A stretch of DNA of 64,000 nt from Salinisphaera sp. UBA1666 (lineage in GTDB: Bacteria > Pseudomonadota > Gammaproteobacteria > Nevskiales > Salinisphaeraceae), in the NCBI GenBank assembly GCA_002320455.1, contig DCKU01000186.1:25103-89102 (forward strand), read 5' to 3'. The notes below the pieces were generated by a model that had not been told where the DNA came from, did no database searches, and saw only the letters and a list, made by a program, of their open reading frames with translations. Both the position numbers and the translations under genes were made by a program. Shown here one piece after another: positions 58,621 to 64,000 of this stretch; the first letter of the stretch is position 1; every line of letters starts with the position of its first letter.

Positions 58621-59583
58621 TTAGTTCGCGTGGTGTTTGGCGTAGTCGTTATTGAGTCGATAGGCGCCCTGGTCGAGATCGTTGTCGACATACCAGAGCA
58701 GGGCCTCCGGGCGGTTCAGCCGATGTGGGCTCACCCATTGGCCGATGGAGTAAAGGCTCTCGACAAAGCGAAACGGCGTAGTCGTGTCGCGTGCCCTGGC
58801 GACCCCGCCCGCCTCGTGTAGCGAGCCAAGTGCGCCGTAGCCGATCGGGATCGGGACATGCCAGCCGGGACGGCTGCGGATTTGCCACTGCCCGCGCGCC
58901 TCGTCGTCGTCGACGTGGTACTCGTGATGCAGGCGAGCGAAATCCAGCCAAGCGTCCAGCAAGCTCGCGTTGGCATTGTCTTCGCGCAGCTCGTCGAGCC
59001 GGCTGTGTAATGCCGGTTCGTTGAGCACGAGCGTGAAACCCGGCAACAGCGCGTGTTTAAGCTTGCGAAAGGCTTGCTCGTAGTCGTGCGCGTCGTCGGA
59101 CAGGGCGATCAGCCTCGGCTGTGAACGGCGATCGGTGCGGCTGTTACCGATGACGCTGCCGCCCGCCATACGCATCCCGTGGACGCGATCGTCGATACGC
59201 CGGGCCAGTTCGTCGCGGTCGGCCACGCTATCGGCGCAGCGGTCGCCGCTGACCGAGAACACCAGCGAGATCTCCATATGCATCCGGCCTTCCTCGGCAA
59301 TAGCGGCGGTCTTGCCATCCTTGCCGACCGGATTACGCGTCAGGTGAAACTGTTGCAGGTTGTAGCCCGCCGACGACGACTGCACTTCATGCGAGTGACA
59401 GACCACGCCCACGCCATCGAAGGCCAGCCAATCGTCATCGGGCAGCGCACGCTCGAGCGCATGCATAAAACCGACGAACGCGCTCATCGCCGGGAAACCC
59501 CAGGTCATGGGGCTGGAGATCGCATTCGCGTTTTGGATCTTCAGATAGGGCAGCACGAGAAGATGGCGCGGTTTATTCATCAT
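58621..59583 (-). CDS. csy2: Cas5f (Csy2) Cascade subunit
   Basis: It caps the crRNA 5' handle in the Csy complex together with Csy1. The 320-aa protein starts LVLPYLKIQNANAISSPMTWGFPAMSAFVGFMHALER, the I-F Cas5 signature. It also has WVSPHRLNRPEALLWYVDNDLDQGAY near the C-terminus. Two ATGs are in tandem at 59583 and 59580. It overlaps csy1 by 11 bp. Confidence 0.95.
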   Translation of the reverse strand: MMNKPRHLLVLPYLKIQNANAISSPMTWGFPAMSAFVGFMHALERALPDDDWLAFDGVGVVCHSHEVQSSSAGYNLQQFHLTRNPVGKDGKTAAIAEEGRMHMEISLVFSVSGDRCADSVADRDELARRIDDRVHGMRMAGGSVIGNSRTDRRSQPRLIALSDDAHDYEQAFRKLKHALLPGFTLVLNEPALHSRLDELREDNANASLLDAWLDFARLHHEYHVDDDEARGQWQIRSRPGWHVPIPIGYGALGSLHEAGGVARARDTTTPFRFVESLYSIGQWVSPHRLNRPEALLWYVDNDLDQGAYRLNNDYAKHHAN

Positions 59584-60931
59584 CGTCGATAACCTCCGCG
59601 AACCCGGCCAGTTCGGCTTGCAACTCGTATTGCCAGTCGCGATAGGCGGCGGCTAGCGTTGCCATGTTCTCGTCCCGAGCGGCCGATTTCGCGAAATGCC
59701 GATGCTCCGGATCGCCCATGGCCAGCTTCCAGAAGTACTCGAGCCGCCCGTTGAGCCAGCGGCTGAAGTCTTCGCACACCGTGGAAAGCCAGTCGATATC
59801 GGCCATTTCCGCTCGAAAGTCGGCGTCTTCTGTGGCTCGAAAAGGATCGAGCCAGCACTGATGGGCGAAGGCGAGCCGGCAATGCCAGTCGTCAGTCCAG
59901 CCCGGCGGCAGTTGTTGCATTTCAGAGGTGAAGACGATCAGTTCGTCGACCAGGGCACGGGTGAGTTCGTCTCGCCGGTCACGGGTGCCCATGTTGGGTT
60001 CGGGATTGCCTGCTAGCAGCCGGCCAAGAGAACGTACATTCCGCCGAACATCTGGGCGCCGCCCGAACACTGTGAAGGCAGACGATCCACGAATCGGCGC
60101 GATATGTCGCGAGCGCCATGTCGGTGGCGCGCAGCTCAACAGATAACTGTTGCCGCCGCGTTCGCTGTTCAGTTGCGAGATGTTTTGCGGCTTGCTGCCA
60201 CCGAAGCGTTGTACCGCCAGCCCGGGATAATCCACGAAGCCATGGTCGTCGGGGTGATCTTTCTTGCGTGCCTCTCGAGCCGCCTTGGCGTTGTCAGAAA
60301 ACCGGTCGTCATTGATCGTGCGAAAGACACGATGCGCTAGCGACGTGGCATAGAGCGGCGAAATCAGATGAAACGCGTCGTCGAGCGATGGGTCGTCGCC
60401 CACCAGCCAGTAGAGCTGTTTGCCGCGTTTGTGCGAAGACCATTCGCCCGAGGGCTCGGTAATGGTCGCGAAATCGCGCATCAGCTTGGCACCCGTGTCG
60501 GCGTCATCACTCAACGCTGCCGCGAGTTGTGCATCGCCTTGTTCGACCCGCTCCAGCAGCGTCTGGCCGTCGTGTTCCAGCTTGAGGAACTTGAATACAT
60601 CGAGCGCGGCGGCGTTGCCGACTACATCCACCGTGAATGCATCGCCCAGCGCGTGCGTGCCGATGGTTTGCGACGGAGTGTCGGAGGCGGGCGGGGCGTA
60701 GAGACTGCTGCCCTTGGCATCCGGATGAACCGGCTTGAGCGAGTGGGTGACGACCTGGAGCTGAGAGACGCGTTGCGCTGCGTTGGCTAGCCAGGTGTCG
60801 TAGTTGAATTGCTCGGTGAGCTTTTGGTGTTGCGGGTCGTCGGGCGACAGCTTCTCGGTTTTAGCCGAAAATCGCTCGCCCAAGAAGCGCTCGATCGTTG
60901 ATCGAAGCGAGTCCGCTTGGGTTTGGGGCAT
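59573..60931 (-). CDS. csy1: Cas8f (Csy1) large subunit, PAM recognition
   Basis: The large subunit of the I-F surveillance complex reads the CC/GG PAM and binds the 5' handle. The 452-aa protein contains YDTWLANAAQRVSQLQVVTHSLKPVHPDAKGSS, then GGSKPQNISQLNSERGGNSYLLSCAPPTW, both typical of Csy1. ATG is preceded by GAGGAG. It is the first protein gene of any size after the regulatory gap at 60932-61297 and is probably driven by the promoter at 61141-61169. Confidence 0.95.
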   Translation of the reverse strand: MPQTQADSLRSTIERFLGERFSAKTEKLSPDDPQHQKLTEQFNYDTWLANAAQRVSQLQVVTHSLKPVHPDAKGSSLYAPPASDTPSQTIGTHALGDAFTVDVVGNAAALDVFKFLKLEHDGQTLLERVEQGDAQLAAALSDDADTGAKLMRDFATITEPSGEWSSHKRGKQLYWLVGDDPSLDDAFHLISPLYATSLAHRVFRTINDDRFSDNAKAAREARKKDHPDDHGFVDYPGLAVQRFGGSKPQNISQLNSERGGNSYLLSCAPPTWRSRHIAPIRGSSAFTVFGRRPDVRRNVRSLGRLLAGNPEPNMGTRDRRDELTRALVDELIVFTSEMQQLPPGWTDDWHCRLAFAHQCWLDPFRATEDADFRAEMADIDWLSTVCEDFSRWLNGRLEYFWKLAMGDPEHRHFAKSAARDENMATLAAAYRDWQYELQAELAGFAEVIDDDE

Positions 60932-60970
60932 TTATTGAACTCCTCATTTGCACCTTTCTTATGGCAAACT

Positions 60971-60999
60971 GAGGCGCAGAGCAGTGATCTCTGCGCCTC
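60971..60999 (-). other. Strong hairpin in the csy leader
   Basis: The perfect 11-bp arms GAGGCGCAGAG (60971-60981) and CTCTGCGCCTC (60989-60999) with a 7-nt loop lie between the mini-ORF and csy1. On the minus strand it is followed only by AGTTTGCC, so it is not a standard terminator; it may cause attenuation, pausing or RNA stabilisation. Confidence 0.75.
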
Positions 61000-61002
61000 G
61001 TT

Positions 61003-61044
61003 CTATGCGGGCCGCCATATTAAGACGGCATGCTCGCTAGACAT
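61003..61044 (-). CDS. 13-codon mini-ORF upstream of csy1 (CreT-like or leader peptide)
   Basis: ATG at 61042-61044 lies 8 bases after AAGGAGGA, one of the best ribosome sites in the window. The frame encodes MSSEHAVLIWRPA and stops at TAG. Codons 8 and 9 are TTA and ATA, expected to be rare in a genome this GC-rich. A strong ribosome site plus tandem rare codons next to a repeat-like RNA gene recalls CreT RNA toxins, which sequester rare tRNAs. A regulatory leader peptide is the alternative. It sits about 90 nt downstream of the predicted csy promoter start. Confidence 0.45.
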   Translation of the reverse strand: MSSEHAVLIWRPA

Positions 61045-61111
61045 GGCGCTTTCCTCCTTATCCAAATTGAACCGTTGGATTCGGCGCGACCGTGTAAAAT
61101 CGCTGCTTGTC

Positions 61112-61135
61112 GCGGCGGCGCTGCAACGCCGCCGC
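61112..61135 (-). other. GC-rich hairpin at the predicted 5' end of the csy transcript
   Basis: The 9-bp arms GCGGCGGCG (61112-61120) and CGCCGCCGC (61127-61135) with a 6-nt loop begin where transcription from the promoter at 61141-61169 should start. It would be a 5'-terminal stem of the mRNA. Confidence 0.7.
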
Positions 61136-61140
61136 AATTT

Positions 61141-61169
61141 AGTAAATCAGGAGTCCTAACTTTAGTCAA
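61141..61169 (-). promoter_or_regulatory. Predicted sigma-70 promoter of the mini-ORF/csy operon
   Basis: On the minus strand TTGACT (plus 61164-61169, 5 of 6 to consensus) and TTTACT (plus 61141-61146, 4 of 6) are separated by exactly 17 bp. The expected start site is near 61134, at the 5' hairpin. The PAM of the pseudo-protospacer touches the upstream edge of the -35 box. Confidence 0.65.
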
Positions 61170-61191
61170 CCAGACTGTCGCTAGCTCAAAC
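61170..61191 (+). promoter_or_regulatory. Pseudo-protospacer with CC PAM, target of the repeat-like RNA
   Basis: CC (61170-61171) followed by AGACTGTCGCTAGCTCAAAC (61172-61191) matches the 20-nt pseudo-spacer at 61255-61274 in 17 of 20 positions. Mismatches are only at 10, 12 and 20, so the seed is perfect. CC 5' of the protospacer is the I-F PAM. The site lies between the csy -35 box and the repeat-like gene. Confidence 0.8.
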
Positions 61192-61226
61192 TGAAGCGGG
61201 AATGCCCATTGTTTCGCTATCATCCG

Positions 61227-61309
61227 GCTGGCAGCCGCATAGGCTGCTCAGCAAAGACTGTCGTTTGCTCAAATGTTCGCTGCCGCATAGGCAGCCCTTA
61301 GCGTTTTTT
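61227..61309 (+). ncRNA. CRISPR-repeat-derived regulatory RNA gene (CreR/CreA-like)
   Basis: Two degenerate repeats in opposite orientation to the array flank a 20-nt spacer. Pseudo-repeat 1 (61227-61254) matches 22 of 28 repeat positions; two differences are compensatory in the stem and its last eight bases, CTCAGCAA, mimic the crRNA handle CTCAGAAA. Pseudo-repeat 2 (61275-61302) matches 20 of the first 21. A T-run at 61304-61309 follows, and CGCT/AGCG pairing could bring the stem up to it. TATCAT (61218-61223) is a candidate -10 box. Cas6f processing would give an RNA of about 48 nt with handle, spacer and hairpin. The 3' end overlaps the cas3 stop codon in antisense. Confidence 0.78.
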
Positions 61310-64000
61310 GAAGCCGAGCCAGGGATGGCTTAACCATCCCTGGCCTGTTTCGTCATCCCCTCTGAGCTGCAACGTGCCGAACGTCCGCGCGCAGGCATCC
61401 AGCGCCATGTCCCGATCGTCTGCCAGCCGTTGTAGTTCGGTCATGTAGTCGACGTTGGCCCACGGGCTGATGCGCTCGGCCCGCAGCTCGGCATCCGGCA
61501 CGCGCTCATTGAAGCGTTGCTCGACTTCCGTCTCGATCGGCGGGCCTTTTTTCTGTTGCTCCGTATGCACCAGTCGGTAGTCGGTGTCGTCTTCGTCCGG
61601 CAAGAGGACGAGGTCGATCGTCGCGCTGTGTTGTTTTCGGAACCGCTGCTGTTGGGGAAGCACGCCAGTCAGCCACAGCTCCGGGCGGCTATAGGCACTG
61701 TGGGCCGCCAGCTCTGGCGGTTCGGGTTTCAGCAACGCGGCGCGGCGGCCCCGCGAGCGATTGGCCGTCGGTGATGAATTCGCGCTGACGTTGGGCGCGA
61801 GTAGCGCGGCGGCCATGCGGGCGTGTTCCAGATCGGTCAGGCGGTGGCTTGGTTCCAGCGGCTCGCGTGCCGTGAGGCGCGGCCGGGAATCGATCACGTG
61901 GTATTCGTCGTCGCGGAGCAGGTCAGTAAGCCGGCGGCTGGTCAGATAGTGATCGCCATCCTCGAAGCCCGGGCGGACGAAAACGCGCTCGTTGGCCCCG
62001 CCAGCAACGGCCCGCCAATTACGGTCGAGCAACACGATATTGGGTTCGCCCACCGCGCCCACGCGATGACGACGCACGCGGCCGGCCAGCTGGATAATCG
62101 AGCGCATGGAGGACGGCTCGACCACCGCCCAGTCGTAGTCATGATCCCGGCCGACTTCGGTGACTGGCGAGCCGAGTACGATGAACAGCTGATCGGCTTC
62201 GGTGGCGGTGTCGAGGCGTCGTCGTATGTTGGGTAACTGATAGACCGCCTCCGGCACGTGTCGATCGAGCGCGTCGTCCAGCGTGCGCTCGATTGCCGCA
62301 CGCGACAGCAGTGGGAATTGCGAGTGGTAGACACAGAGATGGATGCGGCAATCGGGCGGTGCGTCACTGGCATATATCGCGCGGGCGACGTCGAACAGCG
62401 GGCCGATATTGGCCATGCGGATCAGGCCGAAGCTCACGCGATGGCCGGTCGCGCTGTCGGTTTCGTGGTGTCGGTCGTGCAACCTGCGCGCCTCGGTCAC
62501 AAGCTGCTCGGCGAATTGCTGCGGTAGTTGGCGGCGCTTGGTCGGGGTGAAGGCGATGGGCGTGATCTCGCCGCGCCGCCGAACGGTGTCGCCGGCGAGC
62601 TCGTTGGCGCGCTGCCTGGCGAAGTCGTCATGAGCCGCCCGAAAACGTGCTGTGTCAGCACAGTCCACTTGTTGTCGGTCGTGTTCGTCGAACCAGGCAC
62701 AACAGATGTCGATGGCCTGGCCCGGTTCGCCGCGGTTCTTTTGGAATTCCGCCCGGCCGGATCGATAGGCACGAAACAAGCCTTCGACCATGGCCGGCGG
62801 CAGCGTGGCCGAGGACAGCACCACGCGGGAACCGAGCAGGCCGGCCCAATATACGAGTCGCGTGAGTGCGGGCATGTCGGCCATGCCGAAATCGTCGGGC
62901 TCGTCCAGGATCAAGTCCGCGCTCATCAGGCGCAGCATGGGCGCGATCTGCTGCCCGCCGCGCAAACTTTCGGTAGCCGGCATGAGATGGTCGATCGTGC
63001 AGACCAGAATCGGCGCGCTGAGCAACGAGCGGGCGTGGGACGATTCGATAACCTTCGACAGCAACGGATGCTGATCGAGCTGGCCGTCGTAGTGCACGTA
63101 GCTGTCGCTATCAAGCAGCGGTTCGGCCGAGGCGGCACCGCGCGCGTCGAGTTCTGCCTGGCGTTGTGCGAACAGAGCGCGCGTGGCCTGGCCGCCGACG
63201 CGAACCGCCAGATGATCGCTCGATAGATTGAGATCCCGCCGGTAGGTGTTGCCGGTCTGCAGCGTCAGCGTGCGCAGGCCGAGCGCGATGGTAAAGCGAG
63301 TGCCACGGTCGGGATCAGCCAGCGCATAGCAGATGCGGCCGTTGGCCAGCGTCTTTCCGCAGCCGGTCGAGGCCATGTTGACGCCGAAAAACCCTTGTCT
63401 GTCGCTGCGCTCTCGCAGCGATGCGGATAGATCGAACGCCCGATCCTGCCACCGAAAGCGCGGGTTGGCGCTGCGTTTGCGAAAGCCCTTGTGGCGCGCG
63501 ATGCGAGGTAGAGCAGCCACCATGTCGGGCAGCCGATGGGTAATTTCGCCGACCTCGCGAGTAACACCCAACAGGTGATCATCCAGCCGTTGGGCGAGCC
63601 GTCCGCTCTTGTCGGTATTCGCGAACAGCGGGTAGTCCGGGTCGCCCGCGGTCGGGCGGGTTTGCGCGTGATTGCTTTGGCTGGAGTAATGATGGTCAGC
63701 CAGCATCAGGCTCAAGCGCGCGATATGCAGCGCGAAGACGTTGTCCGGAGCCACGTGACCGAGCGCGGTGTGACGATCGAGTGCCTGCCTGGCGAGCCGT
63801 CGCGCGCGTTTTTTCCACGCGTTGCTGCGTGACGGTAAGCCCTCGGGGAAATGCCAGTAGGGGGCAATGATTGTCCGGTCGCGGGGCGCATCGATCTCGT
63901 TCCAGGCCGCTTCGATGCCGCCGGGCAACGTGGGTAACGAGGCGGCGTTGATATGGGTCGCGGCGCGACCGATCGGTTTTTGCTCGCCGTCGTCCCCAAT
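61298..64000 (-). CDS. cas3: Cas2-3 helicase-nuclease, type I-F (partial, 5' end outside the window)
   Basis: The frame stays open to the window edge, so about 900 C-terminal residues are seen; I-F Cas2-3 proteins are about 1,050-1,100 aa and carry Cas2 at the N-terminus, which would lie beyond 64,000. Visible parts are the end of the HD nuclease domain (LSLMLADHHYSS), helicase motif I STGCGKT, motif II LDEPDD, motif III SSATLPP and motif VI QLAGRVRRHR. It unwinds and degrades DNA marked by the Csy complex and takes part in adaptation. cas1 is expected just upstream of it, outside the window. A TTG at 63928 is an internal codon and not the start. Confidence 0.93.
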   Translation of the reverse strand: MGDDGEQKPIGRAATHINAASLPTLPGGIEAAWNEIDAPRDRTIIAPYWHFPEGLPSRSNAWKKRARRLARQALDRHTALGHVAPDNVFALHIARLSLMLADHHYSSQSNHAQTRPTAGDPDYPLFANTDKSGRLAQRLDDHLLGVTREVGEITHRLPDMVAALPRIARHKGFRKRSANPRFRWQDRAFDLSASLRERSDRQGFFGVNMASTGCGKTLANGRICYALADPDRGTRFTIALGLRTLTLQTGNTYRRDLNLSSDHLAVRVGGQATRALFAQRQAELDARGAASAEPLLDSDSYVHYDGQLDQHPLLSKVIESSHARSLLSAPILVCTIDHLMPATESLRGGQQIAPMLRLMSADLILDEPDDFGMADMPALTRLVYWAGLLGSRVVLSSATLPPAMVEGLFRAYRSGRAEFQKNRGEPGQAIDICCAWFDEHDRQQVDCADTARFRAAHDDFARQRANELAGDTVRRRGEITPIAFTPTKRRQLPQQFAEQLVTEARRLHDRHHETDSATGHRVSFGLIRMANIGPLFDVARAIYASDAPPDCRIHLCVYHSQFPLLSRAAIERTLDDALDRHVPEAVYQLPNIRRRLDTATEADQLFIVLGSPVTEVGRDHDYDWAVVEPSSMRSIIQLAGRVRRHRVGAVGEPNIVLLDRNWRAVAGGANERVFVRPGFEDGDHYLTSRRLTDLLRDDEYHVIDSRPRLTAREPLEPSHRLTDLEHARMAAALLAPNVSANSSPTANRSRGRRAALLKPEPPELAAHSAYSRPELWLTGVLPQQQRFRKQHSATIDLVLLPDEDDTDYRLVHTEQQKKGPPIETEVEQRFNERVPDAELRAERISPWANVDYMTELQRLADDRDMALDACARTFGTLQLRGDDETGQGWLSHPWLGFKKR

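Noticed and set aside
60971..60999. Hairpin before csy1 as a terminator
   Set aside because: No T-run follows on either strand, so only a structural or attenuation role is kept open.
60917..61159. An 80-codon plus-strand frame across the cas3-csy1 gap
   Set aside because: It runs against the csy promoter, hairpins and mini-ORF and has no ribosome site or recognisable domain.
61227..61302. The two repeat-like hairpins as a second small CRISPR array
   Set aside because: Only two divergent copies, a 20-nt spacing in place of 32, opposite orientation and a terminator-like end; a regulatory RNA fits better.

Overview
The window is about 64 kb of GC-rich DNA with dense, mostly bacterial housekeeping-type gene order (fmdB-aspS, nrdR-ribD-ribE-ribH-nusB-thiL, tonB-exbB-exbD, a type I-F CRISPR-Cas locus). 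This points to a gammaproteobacterium; a halophilic or marine genus such as Salinisphaera would fit, but the genus is a guess.

Layout. 1-3.9 kb: end of tRNA-Glu, UDP-glucose dehydrogenase, FmdB-type zinc ribbon protein, aspartyl-tRNA synthetase. 4.0-7.0 kb: a large secreted beta-helix protein, split by an apparent one-base frameshift. 7.1-15.6 kb: glyA, nrdR, riboflavin genes (without ribBA), nusB, thiL, cysS, folD, tRNA-Pro. 15.6-20.9 kb (minus strand): an allantoin operon with racemase-like protein, NCS1 permease, ureidoglycolate lyase, allantoinase, GntR regulator and ureidoglycine aminohydrolase, preceded by a pair of GntR-like operators. 21-24 kb: tonB-exbB-exbD and a PHP phosphoesterase. 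24-28.6 kb: a PHA-synthase-like protein lacking its nucleophile, an FAD dehydrogenase, a HAD phosphatase and a thioesterase-like protein. 28.7-36.6 kb: iron uptake, with a TonB-dependent receptor and a four-gene hydroxamate (NIS) siderophore pathway. 36.6-38.8 kb: a small secreted protein and an ABC-2 exporter. 38.8-54.5 kb: a myo-inositol regulon with MFS transporter, iolB, a new 49-aa ORF, iolG, iolC-DUF2090, iolD, iolE, iolA/mmsA, a second dehydrogenase, an ABC importer and an RpiR-type regulator, with several RGAA-N6-TTCY palindromes in front of the transcription units.

54.6-64 kb: a complete type I-F interference module on the minus strand (cas3 partial, csy1, csy2, csy3, cas6f) followed by a CRISPR array of 36 identical plus 2 decayed 28-bp repeats. 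The most striking signal lies in the 366-bp gap between cas3 and csy1. On the strand opposite to cas there is a mini-CRISPR-like gene: two degenerate repeats flank a 20-nt pseudo-spacer and are followed by a T-run. The pseudo-spacer matches, 17 of 20 with a perfect first nine bases and a correct CC PAM, a site that abuts the -35 box of a good promoter reading toward csy1. Between that promoter and csy1 lie a 13-codon ORF with a near-perfect Shine-Dalgarno sequence and two strong hairpins. This is the architecture of a CRISPR-repeat-derived regulatory RNA (CreR/CreA type) that would direct Cascade to repress the cas operon and/or a CreT-like mini-gene.

Functionally the region combines central metabolism with three inducible catabolic or acquisition regulons (allantoin, iron, inositol), each with its own recognisable regulator or operator, and a self-regulated CRISPR immune system.
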